NCBI GenBank assembly: GCA_008017265.1
Contig: SSHC01000018.1
Coordinates: forward strand, 1 to 64,000
Length of the DNA: 64,000 nucleotides
Source of the DNA: Aeromicrobium sp.
GTDB lineage: Bacteria; Actinomycetota; Actinomycetes; Propionibacteriales; Nocardioidaceae
Reading direction: 5' to 3'
Positions within the stretch are counted from its first letter, which is position 1, and every line of letters starts with the position of its first letter. The notes below the pieces were generated by a model that worked only from the letters and a program-made list of their open reading frames with translations, had not been told where the DNA came from and did no database searches. Positions 9,713 to 19,845 of the stretch are shown here, piece after piece. Both the position numbers and the translations under genes were made by a program.

Positions 9713-11427
9713 TGTCAAACGCCACACTTGAGACGGCAGCGCCAGCTGCACCAAAGCGTTCACTTGGTCAAATGGCGTTCCACTACCTGACCACGACTGA
9801 CCACAAGGTCATCGGTCAGATGTACGCCTTCACCACCTTCGTGTTTTTCCTCTTCGGTGGACTTTTGGCGCTCATAATTCGCGCTGAATTGACCCTTCCG
9901 GGCAACCAAGTTGTTACGGACGAAACATTCAACCAGTTGTTCACGATGCACGGCACGATCATGTTGCTCATGTTCGCTACACCGCTGTTCTTCGCATTCG
10001 CGAACATGATCGTCCCGCTGCAAATCGGCGCACCGGACGTCGCTTTCCCGCGCCTCAACATGTTCAGCTACTGGCTGTACCTGTTCGGTTCACTCATTGC
10101 GTGCTCGGGCTTCTTGACGCCGGACGGCGCTGCCAGTTTCGGTTGGTTTGCGTACTTGCCGCTCTCTGATGCGGTTAACTCGCCTGGACTCGGCGGCGAC
10201 CTGTGGGTACTCGGTTTGTACCTTTCCGGTCTCGGAACGATCCTCGGTGCGGTGAACTTCATCACCACGATCTTCACGATGCGTGCACCTGGCATGACGA
10301 TGTTCCGCATGCCGATCTTCGTGTGGAACACGCTTGTCACCAGCATGCTCATCATCGTGGTGTTCCCCGTGTTCGGTGCGGCGCTGCTCGTGCTCGCTGC
10401 CGACCGCATCATCGGGACGCACGTCTTCGATGCCGCGAGCGGCGGCCCAATCATGTACCAGCACTTGTTCTGGTTCTTTGGCCACCCAGAGGTTTACATC
10501 ATCGCTTTGCCGTTCTTCGGCATCATCACTGAAGTGCTTTCGGTGTTTAGTCGCAAGCCAGTCTTCGGTTACATCGGTCTGGTTGGCGCAACCTTGGCAA
10601 TCGCCGTGCTTTCGGTTTCGGTGTGGGCGCACCACATGTTCGTGACCGGGGCTGTGAACCTCGCGTTCTTCTCCTTTATGACATTGCTGATCGGTGTACC
10701 GACAGGTGTGAAGTTCTTCAACTGGATTGGCACGATGTGGGGCGGATCCGTCTCCTTCGACACTCCGATGATCTTTGCCTTGGGCTTCTTGGTTACATTC
10801 CTCTTCGGTGGTCTGACCGGTGTCATCTTGGCTTCGCCACCACTCGACTTCCACGTTTCTGATACCTACTTCGTGGTTGCTCACTTCCATTACGTCGTGT
10901 TCGGAACCGTGGTATTCGCGATGTTTGCGGGCTACTACTACTGGTGGCCAAAGATCACCGGACGCATGCTCGACGAGCGCATCGGCAAGATTCACTTCTG
11001 GCTCCTCTTTGTTGGTTTCCACATGACCTTCCTGATTCAGCACTGGGTAGGCATGTCGGGTATGGCGCGTCGTTACGCCGACTACCTCCCGACAGACGGA
11101 TTCACGTGGATGAACCAGGTTTCGACCGTGGGCGCATTCTTGCTAGGCGCCTCGACGTTGCCGTTCATCTACAACGTCTGGAAGACGCGTAACGCACCGA
11201 TGGTGAACCAGAACGATCCGTGGGGATGGGGACGCTCGCTCGAGTGGGCGACATCCTGCCCACCGCCGCGACACAACTTCGAGTCGTTGCCGCGGATCCG
11301 TTCGGAAAGCCCAGCTTTCGACATCAACCACCCAGAAGCTGCTTCGGTTGAGGCACAGCTCGCGGCCCCTGAGACGAGTGCAATTTCGCAGTCGGTCAAG
11401 GATGCAGCCAAGAAGGACGGAGTCTAA
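9712..11427 (+). CDS. ctaD: Cytochrome c oxidase subunit I
   Basis: 571 aa; [17 protein letters not shown] and VAHFHYVV heme/CuB ligand motifs. Confidence 0.98.
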   Translation: MSNATLETAAPAAPKRSLGQMAFHYLTTTDHKVIGQMYAFTTFVFFLFGGLLALIIRAELTLPGNQVVTDETFNQLFTMHGTIMLLMFATPLFFAFANMIVPLQIGAPDVAFPRLNMFSYWLYLFGSLIACSGFLTPDGAASFGWFAYLPLSDAVNSPGLGGDLWVLGLYLSGLGTILGAVNFITTIFTMRAPGMTMFRMPIFVWNTLVTSMLIIVVFPVFGAALLVLAADRIIGTHVFDAASGGPIMYQHLFWFFGHPEVYIIALPFFGIITEVLSVFSRKPVFGYIGLVGATLAIAVLSVSVWAHHMFVTGAVNLAFFSFMTLLIGVPTGVKFFNWIGTMWGGSVSFDTPMIFALGFLVTFLFGGLTGVILASPPLDFHVSDTYFVVAHFHYVVFGTVVFAMFAGYYYWWPKITGRMLDERIGKIHFWLLFVGFHMTFLIQHWVGMSGMARRYADYLPTDGFTWMNQVSTVGAFLLGASTLPFIYNVWKTRNAPMVNQNDPWGWGRSLEWATSCPPPRHNFESLPRIRSESPAFDINHPEAASVEAQLAAPETSAISQSVKDAAKKDGV

Positions 11428-11429
11428 AC

Positions 11430-11828
11430 ATGAAGAAAGAATTTTGGATCTTCCTCGGCTGCGGTGTCTTCTTCGCGATCGTTGCCCCGATCTACTGGGT
11501 CATCTCACCCCATGAAATCAGCGGCACGTTCCCGCTCGGTATGGCTGCGCTGTTGTTTTTCATGGTTGCGTTCTATCTGTGGTTTGTTGGCAAGGAAATT
11601 CCGGCTCGCCCAGAAGACCGTGAAGATGGCGAAATCATCGACGGGGCTGGCGAACTTGGCTTCTTCCCGCCCTACAGCTGGTGGCCGCTCTTCGCTGCCC
11701 TCGCAATCTGCACCTTGGTTGCTGGTATCGCGATCGGCTGGTGGATGGTGATGATGGCTGTTCCGTTTGCCGCGATCACGCTAGTTGGCTGGGTCTTCGA
11801 GTTCTACCGAGGACGCCACGCACACTGA
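11430..11828 (+). CDS. ctaF: Cytochrome c oxidase subunit IV (actinobacterial)
   Basis: 132-aa membrane protein directly after ctaD; ISPHEISGTFPLGMAALLFFMVAFYLW and FPPYSWWPL. Confidence 0.9.
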   Translation: MKKEFWIFLGCGVFFAIVAPIYWVISPHEISGTFPLGMAALLFFMVAFYLWFVGKEIPARPEDREDGEIIDGAGELGFFPPYSWWPLFAALAICTLVAGIAIGWWMVMMAVPFAAITLVGWVFEFYRGRHAH

Positions 11829-11843
11829 TCTGTACGTCTAACG

Positions 11844-11882
11844 ACGTGTGGCCCATTCTCCTGCGGGAGATGGGCCACACGT
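11844..11882 (+). terminator. Hairpin terminator after ctaCDF
   Basis: ACGTGTGGCCCAT-tctcctgcgggag-ATGGGCCACACGT then cttttctg. Confidence 0.8.
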
Positions 11883-12019
11883 CTTTTCTGCCGCAAAAGG
11901 TCAACCTAGGTCTCCGCGCCACGAATGGGTCGTGACGGATTCTTTGTAGCAGGGCACTCGCAGCGACGAAATACGGCACTACGCAGCGCCAAGCCCTAAA
12001 CACGGCTAGCCTCTCGTCC

Positions 12020-13348
12020 ATGAGTGTTGAAGCGGCCCGCCTGCGGCGGCGTTATGCGATCGGTGGCATCGCGACAGGCACGTTCGGCACCGTGCCAGGC
12101 ATGCTGCTCATGCCGTATGTCACAGATGTTCTTGCAATCGGCTCTGCCCTCGCGGGGTTGATCGTCTTTGCGCCAAAAGCGTGGGACATGATTCTCAACC
12201 CGATCGCCGGGCGCATCTCGGACTCGGTCAAAGGCGACGATCGTCGGAGGCCTTTCCTGCTGGTTGCTGGACCGCTCATGGGGGTGGGCTTCTTCCTCAT
12301 GTTCGTTGGTCCAACGCAGCCGCCGCTGATGGCTGCATCGTGGGTATTGGTGACATTCATGCTTGCTGCGACCGCCTACGCGTTCTTTCAAGTGCCCTAC
12401 TTGGCAATGTCCGCCGAAATCACTGACGATTACGATGAACGCTCCGCCTTGATGATGTGGCGCGTCATCGTGATCACGATTGCGATCATGATCGCGGGGG
12501 GAGGAGCGCCCGCGCTGGTGGATCTGGTCGGGGGTGCACGCGGATACCAGTTGATGGGACTCGTCATGGGCGGACTCATTGTTGCCGGATCTCTCGGCGT
12601 GTGGTGGGGAACTCGAAACGCGCCAATGACGCGCACTGAAGAATCCGGCGGGCGGCTGATCGAACAGTTCCGAATTGTGTTGAGTAATGCGCACGCTCGT
12701 CCACTCGTTGCAGGCTTCGTGTTGCAAGCTGTCGCCACGACGATGTTGCTTGCAGGCGTGGCCTACGCGGCTCGGCACGTGCTGGGTAGTGGCTCGTACG
12801 CGTCTGTCTTGTTCGTGGCGTTCATGGGCCCGGCAGTGTTTGCCTCGACATGGTGGGCGCGCAGTGCAAAACGCCGTGGAAAACGCTCGGGTTACCTGAT
12901 TGCCTCAACGTTCCTTGCTGTTGGACTCGTCGCCAATACTGCAACGCTTACGGGTGAGTTGCTTGCAGCCGTCATCGCCAGCGTCATCATCGGAATTGGG
13001 TACGCGGGGATTCAATTATTTCCACTTGCGATGTTGCCCGATATTGCGGCCCACGACGCGCAAGTAAGTGGCCAAAATCGCATCGGCGCATACTCGGGAG
13101 TGTGGGCCGGACTCGAACTGTTTGGGTTCGCACTTGGTCCTGCGCTTTTCGGTTTGGTGCTTTCCCTCGGTGGGTACGTTTCCGGCGGGGGCGTGCAACC
13201 ACACAGTGCTCACATTGCGATCGTCTTGGGAATGTCAGCAATCCCTGCAGGGCTCGTACTTGTCAGTATGATCCTGATCGCGCGTTATCGACTCGATGAC
13301 GAACTCAAAGGTGCAAGCCGACCCGAAGAATCCAGCAGTCGCCCTTGA
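12020..13348 (+). CDS. MFS transporter (GPH-like)
   Basis: 442 aa, about 12 hydrophobic helices; MLLMPYVTDVLAIGSALAGLIVFAPKAWDMILNPIAGRISD resembles GPH-family N-terminus. Confidence 0.85.
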   Translation: MSVEAARLRRRYAIGGIATGTFGTVPGMLLMPYVTDVLAIGSALAGLIVFAPKAWDMILNPIAGRISDSVKGDDRRRPFLLVAGPLMGVGFFLMFVGPTQPPLMAASWVLVTFMLAATAYAFFQVPYLAMSAEITDDYDERSALMMWRVIVITIAIMIAGGGAPALVDLVGGARGYQLMGLVMGGLIVAGSLGVWWGTRNAPMTRTEESGGRLIEQFRIVLSNAHARPLVAGFVLQAVATTMLLAGVAYAARHVLGSGSYASVLFVAFMGPAVFASTWWARSAKRRGKRSGYLIASTFLAVGLVANTATLTGELLAAVIASVIIGIGYAGIQLFPLAMLPDIAAHDAQVSGQNRIGAYSGVWAGLELFGFALGPALFGLVLSLGGYVSGGGVQPHSAHIAIVLGMSAIPAGLVLVSMILIARYRLDDELKGASRPEESSSRP

Positions 13349-14352
13349 CGCTTGAACGAGCGCGTAACAGTTCTACGTCGTACGACCCGCCATCCCGGTA
13401 TGCGTTCTCGGGCATCAGCCTCAAAAGCCGCGAGGTGACTCAGACTCGGGAAACGGGCCATGAGGTGCAGGTTCGCGACCCCAACGCTTTCAGCGCACCG
13501 CACGACGGGGGACATCCGCGAGATTTCTTGACCGGCCGCGTTCGGATCGAGCACATCAACGTCCAACAACACCGCACGTCCAAAGCCCATCGCGCCGGCG
13601 GCAAGGTCGCAACTTAAGCGAAGTACGCCGGAGTTCAAAGCTTTTGTCAAAAGTCGTCGAGCCGTGGCTTCGGATGTTTCGAGACGCTGCGCGAGTTCGC
13701 CAAAGCCGATGCGTGCATCATCATCGAGTGCGGACAGCATTTGAGCAACAAGATCTGGAGCAACAGCGCGAGACTCATCGGGCTGTGGTTCAAGCAGTGC
13801 TCGCTTTTGTCCTTCAGACAAGACCCGTAATTGCCATTGGGCGTCTTCTTGGTGGACACGACTGAGATAGGTGATCTCGGTAGATTCGATATCGTTTTCA
13901 TCCGCACTGATTTCGGCAACGCGCAATCGAACTTCCTCAAGATTTGCCCCAATGACGACAAAGACGATCGGTTGAGGTCCCGAGACAACGTCCACCGCGA
14001 CGACGTGGGGGTGTGCAGAAACAGCCCGCGCCAAGTCCGAGACGCACTCGGGGCGTGCACTTACTTCCACGAGGGCGGCGTCGAGATCAGGAGATAATAA
14101 ACTCGCGCTCGCGTGCGCGGTAAACCAGGCGAGACGCTCATCCTGAAGCCTCGACCAGCGTCGTGCGACTGTGCTCGGGTCGGCACCAACGACGGGGCCA
14201 ATCAAAGTCCACGGTGCGCGGGGTGCGACTTGGAGCGCGTGCAAGAGCACCAAATCATCTTCGCTCGCAACGCCTGCGTGTTGTCTTTCGTCAATCACAC
14301 GGCCACAATATTCCAGTCTCAGCGTTGAGGGAGGCGAAATTGTCGGAATCAA
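13285..14352 (-). CDS. Lrp/AsnC family transcriptional regulator (tandem-domain form)
   Basis: 355 aa with repeated HTH-like segments (LLHALQVAPRAPWTLIGPVVGADPSTVARRW; MLSALDDDARIGFGELAQRLETSEATARRLL). Exact start uncertain; the true start may be internal. Confidence 0.8.
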   Translation of the reverse strand: MIPTISPPSTLRLEYCGRVIDERQHAGVASEDDLVLLHALQVAPRAPWTLIGPVVGADPSTVARRWSRLQDERLAWFTAHASASLLSPDLDAALVEVSARPECVSDLARAVSAHPHVVAVDVVSGPQPIVFVVIGANLEEVRLRVAEISADENDIESTEITYLSRVHQEDAQWQLRVLSEGQKRALLEPQPDESRAVAPDLVAQMLSALDDDARIGFGELAQRLETSEATARRLLTKALNSGVLRLSCDLAAGAMGFGRAVLLDVDVLDPNAAGQEISRMSPVVRCAESVGVANLHLMARFPSLSHLAAFEADARERIPGWRVVRRRTVTRSFKRQGRLLDSSGRLAPLSSSSSR

Positions 14353-14397
14353 GCATACGCCGACTGGGTCGTGGTTTTTCTTCTAATCTTGGGCACT

Positions 14398-15834
14398 ATG
14401 TCAGGAATTAGCACTGAAAGCATGATGGCGACGATTACCGACCTCGTCGCGATGGCGCCTCGGGCCACCGGAACCGGTGGCGGTCGGGCTGCGTCTGATT
14501 ACGTGCTTGATCGCTTTCATGCCGCGGGCCTTGACCGCGTCTGGACCGACGAAAGCGAAACATCCAGGTGGGATGCGTCGCAGGTAGCCCTGCATGTAGA
14601 CGATGAGCATTTTGAGGTCACTCCGATACTTCACAGTGCGCTGCCAGACCTCCAAGCCACCGGTGAGTTAGGTACCGGACCCGACGGCGTGAGGGCACGA
14701 GTAGTCGATGTTGGACCAGACTTGCCAAGCAAGCACGATGTGCGGGGCGCGATTGTTCTGTTCGATTTGCAATTCACGATGGCGGCATGGAGTCTGCTGC
14801 CGTTCACGTCGTTCATTTATGACCCGAGCCGTGAACTGCTTCGAAAAGACGTGTTGGGTGCGAGAAACCCCTACGTGACCACATTGACCAAGATCATGCG
14901 ACAAGCGGCCCAAGGCGGAGCGTTGGCTGTCGTGGGTGTGTTGAAGGACTATCCCGAAGACATCGGCTATCACAACGAGTTCTATCGACACAGCTTGTTA
15001 GCGCTGCCGGGCGTGTGGATTTCACACAGGCGTGGCGAACGCCTACGCGAGGTTCTTCGCAAGGCTGAGACTGCGACGTTGACGCTGGTGGCGCACCGCG
15101 AACGCGTTCTGGCGCGAACCGTCATCGGAGTGCTCGAAGGCAAAACGAACGAAACCATCATGGTGCAGTCACATCATGACTCAGTGAGTCTCGGCGCGGT
15201 CGAAGATGCAAGTGGCACCGCTGAAGTGATCGCGATCGCCGAACACGAGGCAGCCCGCATTGCCACCGAAGGTCGCCGTGACAAGACGCTCATGTTCGTC
15301 ACGTTCGACAGCCACTTCACTGGCTACGAGGCGCACCAGAAGTTCGCCCGTGACTACGTACTGAATCCAGATTCGCCATACAAGATCGCGTTGAATCTCG
15401 TGATCGAACACATCGGGAAGCGAGCAGTCTTGGCGGCAGACGGCAGCCTCAAGATGCTAGATCAAACTGAGCCGCGCGCGTTCTTTGAAACGGTCTCACC
15501 GTCGCTCAAGATCGAGTTGATGCGGACAATCAGGCGACGCAAACTCCACTCCACCACGATGGTGCACGCGCACGCATTCGAGTTCTCGAAAATGGGAATC
15601 CCGACCGACGCTTCGTTCAATCTCGTGTCGGGCGTACCGGTAATCAGCCTGATTTCGGGCCCTTTGTACCTCTATGCAGACACCGATGGTCTCGACCAAG
15701 TCGATCAAGAGCAGCTCGTGCCGGTCGCGTTCGCGTTTTGCGATCTCATCGATGCGGCGGATACTCGCAGGGGTGACCGGATGGGGCTCTTGCCCCGCGC
15801 ACTTCGTGAACGATTGCCACGGGGGCAGTGGTGA
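14398..15834 (+). CDS. M28-like peptidase domain protein (divergent metal ligands)
   Basis: QSHHDSVSLGAVEDASGTAEVIAIAEHEA M28-like core; ATG at 14398 in a longer ORF from 14371. Confidence 0.72.
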   Translation: MSGISTESMMATITDLVAMAPRATGTGGGRAASDYVLDRFHAAGLDRVWTDESETSRWDASQVALHVDDEHFEVTPILHSALPDLQATGELGTGPDGVRARVVDVGPDLPSKHDVRGAIVLFDLQFTMAAWSLLPFTSFIYDPSRELLRKDVLGARNPYVTTLTKIMRQAAQGGALAVVGVLKDYPEDIGYHNEFYRHSLLALPGVWISHRRGERLREVLRKAETATLTLVAHRERVLARTVIGVLEGKTNETIMVQSHHDSVSLGAVEDASGTAEVIAIAEHEAARIATEGRRDKTLMFVTFDSHFTGYEAHQKFARDYVLNPDSPYKIALNLVIEHIGKRAVLAADGSLKMLDQTEPRAFFETVSPSLKIELMRTIRRRKLHSTTMVHAHAFEFSKMGIPTDASFNLVSGVPVISLISGPLYLYADTDGLDQVDQEQLVPVAFAFCDLIDAADTRRGDRMGLLPRALRERLPRGQW

Positions 15835-16925
15835 TCACTCAGGTCGAGCCGGCGCGCGAAGCCGCTGCCTTGCCGGAGGCCTCGCAAAACCTGCGCGTCC
15901 ATTTCGAGTCGCTCGATGTTCAGGGCAATCCCATCGTCGAGACGGGGCTGGTGCACGTGCCGCATGGTCGCCCGCCTGTCACTGGCTGGCCGGTGGCGAG
16001 TTTCGGCCATATGACGACGGGTGGCTCGGATTACGCAGCTCCGAGTCTTGCCTCCTTCGGTCACCCCGAACTCAGGCGTATGACGCAAGGCGATGCGTTC
16101 ATTGCACGACTCCTCGAACGCGGGATTGCTGTCGTGCGACCTGACTACGAAGGCATCGGATCGTCGGGTACCCATCCGTATCTGATCGGGCCGTCACTCG
16201 CTCGGTCGGTGATAGACCTCGTCGTTGCTGCAAGCGCAGAGTTCGGGTTTTCGCGTCAGTGGTTGAGCACGGGACATTCTGAGGGAGCCGTAGCTGCGTT
16301 GTGGGCGGCATCGCTGGCAGGTCAGGACGAGGCCATTGCCGATGCCGAGGTCGACTTGGCTGGAGTCTGCGCGTTTACTCCGGTGACGAGGATGGACGTG
16401 AGCATTGGCTTCTCTTTGCGGGTTCCCTTCGTCGTCCCGGGATGGGAAGTCGTCTCACCATTGATCGTTTTGATGCTCTCAGGGGCTGCAACGGTCGATC
16501 CGCACATGAGGGCACTTCTGGAAGGAAGTGGCCTCAGCGAGGCAGCACGAGCCATCTGGGGGCATCTGGGGGAGCGGAGTCTCGTTGAGTTGAGTCGTTC
16601 GGACTCGTTTGGCGCAATCGCGCCGAGCAGATTACTCACTGATGCGAAAACCGAACGCGCAGAGATCAAGAAGCGTCTCTTCGACTCGTTTCGACGCAAC
16701 GAGGTGGCGGATCTTAGTTTTCCAGCGGGAACGCGAATGCGAGTTGAGGCTGCCCGATTCGATGAGGTCGCACCGTTGTGGCTCACTGCGCGTGCCTTGG
16801 GCCAGTGGGAATCTGGGGGAGTCGATCTTTCGCGACGATGGTGGAACGCTTCGCACTCGCCGGTGTTGCGCGAAGATCGCGCGCCTGTCGGCGCGGCCGA
16901 TTGGTGTGTCTCGCTACTGAGGTGA
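15828..16925 (+). CDS. Alpha/beta hydrolase (secretory-lipase-like)
   Basis: GHSEG nucleophile elbow in WLSTGHSEGAVAALWAASLAG; RPDYEGIGSSGTHPYLIG. Confidence 0.8.
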   Translation: MVITQVEPAREAAALPEASQNLRVHFESLDVQGNPIVETGLVHVPHGRPPVTGWPVASFGHMTTGGSDYAAPSLASFGHPELRRMTQGDAFIARLLERGIAVVRPDYEGIGSSGTHPYLIGPSLARSVIDLVVAASAEFGFSRQWLSTGHSEGAVAALWAASLAGQDEAIADAEVDLAGVCAFTPVTRMDVSIGFSLRVPFVVPGWEVVSPLIVLMLSGAATVDPHMRALLEGSGLSEAARAIWGHLGERSLVELSRSDSFGAIAPSRLLTDAKTERAEIKKRLFDSFRRNEVADLSFPAGTRMRVEAARFDEVAPLWLTARALGQWESGGVDLSRRWWNASHSPVLREDRAPVGAADWCVSLLR

Positions 16926-16994
16926 CGACGCCAAACCGTGGGCCGCGACCGAGAGATGCAGCGACAGGGGCACTAAAACAGAGGCACTAAAACG

Positions 16995-17030
16995 AACGTG
17001 GGCCACATTCCGAAGAATGTGGCCCACGTT
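16995..17030. terminator. Bidirectional hairpin terminator between hydrolase and qcrB
   Basis: AACGTGGGCCACATTC-cgaa-GAATGTGGCCCACGTT (16-bp perfect stem), flanked by short T and A tracts on the two sides. Confidence 0.85.
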
Positions 17031-17047
17031 TTAGTCGCTGTGCGTGA

Positions 17048-18769
17048 TCAGTGATCCTCGTGGTCTCCCGGAACACCCCAGTGCGAGATGCCCTTGAAGT
17101 CCTCGCCTTGAGCGACCGGGTGTTCGCCGGCGCCCTCAAGGTGTTCAGCAGCGTGATCCATCTCGTGGCTCGTCGGCTTGTCGACTGAACCATCGAAGTA
17201 GAACTCGCGCGCCTTATGACGCAGGCTCTGCTTGCGGAACTTCGGATTGCGCACGCCACCTTCATCGGTAGCAGCGGGCTTTTCCGATTCGAGTTGCGGC
17301 AAACGTTCGCGAGCGGACGTGAGTGCGAACTGATCGCCGTCTGGCAGCGGAGCGTGACGTTCCGCGTAGCCGCCCGAGGGGGAGCGATCAATGACGCCAG
17401 TCTCGTAGCCGTGCGTGAGGTCTGCATTGTCCTTGCGCTGCAAGGCGATGCAGATCCGCTTGGTGACCATGAACACGATGATCGGCACAACGATGATGCC
17501 GATTCGAACGAACCACGTAATCGCGTTGAGGCTCATGCCGAACTTGATCGCGATGATGTCGTTGCCGCCACCAATCAAGAACACCAAGTAGACCGAGATC
17601 GCAGCAGCACCGAGCGCCGTGCGGACAGGCGCGTTGCGTGGACGCTCGAGCAAGTGATGTTCGCGGTCGTCTCCGGTGATCCAACGCTCGATGAATGGCC
17701 ACAAGCCAAGCGCGGTGAACAAGACGCCCATGAGTAGGACGCCCGGCATGAACACGCTCCACGTCCACGTGCGGTTAAAGAACGTCGATTCGAGCGCAGG
17801 CATGACACGTACGGCGCCTTCAACCCAGCCCATGTACCAGTCAGGCTGCGAACCAGCAGTGACTTCGGCAGGGTTGTACGGGCCGTAGACCCACACCGGG
17901 TTGATCTGAATCAAAGCACCCATGAGTGCCAAGAAGCCGAACACGACGAAGAAGAATCCGCCAGCTTTAGCCATGTAGACGGGCAGCATCGGGTATCCCA
18001 CGACGTTGTCGTTCGTACGTCCAGGCCCAGGCCACTGCGTGTGCTTGTGGTAGACGAGCAGGAGCATGTGTGCACCGATGAGACCGAGCAAGATTGCTGG
18101 AATCAACAAGATGTGCGCCATGTACAAACGCGGAATGATCATCGTGCCGGGGAATTCGCCACCGAATACGAAGAACTCGATGTACGAGCCAACCAACGGA
18201 ATGGAACGAACGAGACCGTTCACGAAGCGAAGACCGGTACCCGAAAGCAAGTCATCGGGGAGGGAGTAGCCCGAGAAACCAGCGATCGTGCCCAGGCCGA
18301 GGAGGCCAACGCCGATGAGCCAGTTGATTTCGCGAGGCTTGCGGTATGCGCCAGTGAAGTACACGCGCAACATGTGGGCGAACATCGCGGCGATGAACAT
18401 CGCAGCGGCCCAGTGGTGAATCTGGCGAATTAGCAAACCGCCGCGAACCTCGAATGAGATGTTGAGGGTCGTTGCATAGGCCTCAGACATGTCGATTCCG
18501 TACAGCGGGGCATATGAGCCGCGGTAGGTGACTTCCGCCATGCTTGGCACGAACCACAGCGTCAAGAAGACGCCGGTGAGCAAGAGAACAACGAAACTCC
18601 ACAAGGCGATTTCGCCGAGCATGAAGGACCAGTGCTCTGGGAAAACCTTGCGCAGGTTCTTCTTGCCGGCTGCCGCGAGACCGAGGCGGTCATCCAACCA
18701 GCCGACCGGGCCGGCGAGTTTTTGACCTGCAGCGGAGTCTTCAATGCGGGTGTAGGTATCGGTAGCCAT
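17048..18769 (-). CDS. qcrB: Cytochrome bc1 complex cytochrome b subunit
   Basis: 573 aa; IRQIHHWAAAMFIAAMFAHMLRVYFTGAYRKPRE and the long C-terminal tail seen in actinobacterial QcrB. Confidence 0.97.
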   Translation of the reverse strand: MATDTYTRIEDSAAGQKLAGPVGWLDDRLGLAAAGKKNLRKVFPEHWSFMLGEIALWSFVVLLLTGVFLTLWFVPSMAEVTYRGSYAPLYGIDMSEAYATTLNISFEVRGGLLIRQIHHWAAAMFIAAMFAHMLRVYFTGAYRKPREINWLIGVGLLGLGTIAGFSGYSLPDDLLSGTGLRFVNGLVRSIPLVGSYIEFFVFGGEFPGTMIIPRLYMAHILLIPAILLGLIGAHMLLLVYHKHTQWPGPGRTNDNVVGYPMLPVYMAKAGGFFFVVFGFLALMGALIQINPVWVYGPYNPAEVTAGSQPDWYMGWVEGAVRVMPALESTFFNRTWTWSVFMPGVLLMGVLFTALGLWPFIERWITGDDREHHLLERPRNAPVRTALGAAAISVYLVFLIGGGNDIIAIKFGMSLNAITWFVRIGIIVVPIIVFMVTKRICIALQRKDNADLTHGYETGVIDRSPSGGYAERHAPLPDGDQFALTSARERLPQLESEKPAATDEGGVRNPKFRKQSLRHKAREFYFDGSVDKPTSHEMDHAAEHLEGAGEHPVAQGEDFKGISHWGVPGDHEDH

Positions 18770-19845
18770 CAGTTGTTACCCCCGAACTTCTTATCGAGCT
18801 TCTTCTGATCGCGGGCCAATTCTGGGTAGCTTGGCGTCACGATTTCAGGGAAGTCGCTCACTGCGACGAGGTAGCCCTCGCTGTCAACGGAAATCGGCAA
18901 TTGCGGAAGCGCACGGCCAGCGGGGCCGAAGATGACCTTGCCGTTATCGGCGAGGTCGAACGTCGACTGGTGGCAGGGGCACAGCAGGTGGTGCGTCTGT
19001 TGTTCCCAGAGGCTGATGGGGCAGCCAACGTGGGTGCAGATCTTGGAATAGCACAAGATGCCGTCGACGCCCCAGTTGGCGCGTCCAGCGCTCGGCGTGA
19101 TGTCTTCTGGGCGCATGCGGACCACAATCGCGGCTGCTTTCGCCTTCGCAGCGTGAAGTTCTGCACCGTGGTAGAGATGCTGGCCGTGTTCGTCGGTTTC
19201 GAAGAAAACGGCGGGCTGAGCGTTCACCAACTGGCCGACTTCAAGATCAGAAGGCTTGATCGGCTTGCCCGAAACATCGTTGACGACACGCATACCCTTC
19301 TTCCACACGGTGTTCGTGTGGCCGTGGGGAAGCGGGCCCATATCGCGAAGCAAGACAATTGCAGGCAGGCCCAAAGCAGCCATAGCGCCCAAGAGGCTAT
19401 TGCGGATAAGTGGGCGGCGAGCGATGCCGGACTCTTCGATACCAGCGTTGATGTCGTCGAGGACTGCGTCGATGTCGTCCTTTTCCGAACCGGCAGCGTG
19501 ACGCAACTCTACGATTTCGTGATCGCCCATGAGCTTCTTGGCCCACTGGATGATGGCGATGCCGATGAGCAGCAGACCGCCACCGAGGGTCATGCCGAAT
19601 GCGAAGTTCTGTGCCGACCAGCCGACAGTCGCACCGGTCTTGAATACGACTGCGTCGATCGGGATTGCGAAGTAGGCGACGCAGAAGCCGACGAAGAGCA
19701 AGGCGGCCGCACCCAACATGCCAGCAATGTGCCGTTCTGTGCGCTTTTCCTGCTTCGGATCGACGTCTTGTGGACGCCATTGGTGTTCAGGGAGACCAGG
19801 ATCGCCGATGGGATCGTGGGCTTTGAGGTCTAGTTCGTCAGTCAT
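18769..19845 (-). CDS. qcrA: Cytochrome bc1 complex Rieske iron-sulfur subunit
   Basis: CTHVGCPISLW and CPCHQSTFDL Rieske boxes; three N-terminal TM segments. Confidence 0.97.
   Translation of the reverse strand: MTDELDLKAHDPIGDPGLPEHQWRPQDVDPKQEKRTERHIAGMLGAAALLFVGFCVAYFAIPIDAVVFKTGATVGWSAQNFAFGMTLGGGLLLIGIAIIQWAKKLMGDHEIVELRHAAGSEKDDIDAVLDDINAGIEESGIARRPLIRNSLLGAMAALGLPAIVLLRDMGPLPHGHTNTVWKKGMRVVNDVSGKPIKPSDLEVGQLVNAQPAVFFETDEHGQHLYHGAELHAAKAKAAAIVVRMRPEDITPSAGRANWGVDGILCYSKICTHVGCPISLWEQQTHHLLCPCHQSTFDLADNGKVIFGPAGRALPQLPISVDSEGYLVAVSDFPEIVTPSYPELARDQKKLDKKFGGNN

Noticed and set aside
10090-11043. 317-aa antisense ORF inside ctaD
   Set aside because: Antisense shadow of a strongly conserved gene; composition (His/Glu/Arg-rich) reflects reverse complement codon bias, no recognisable domain.
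11996-12778. 260-aa antisense ORF within the MFS gene
   Set aside because: Shadow ORF with His/Arg-rich composition and no domain.
18901-19833. 310-aa plus-strand ORF antisense to qcrA
   Set aside because: qcrA has clear Rieske boxes; the antisense ORF lacks any domain.
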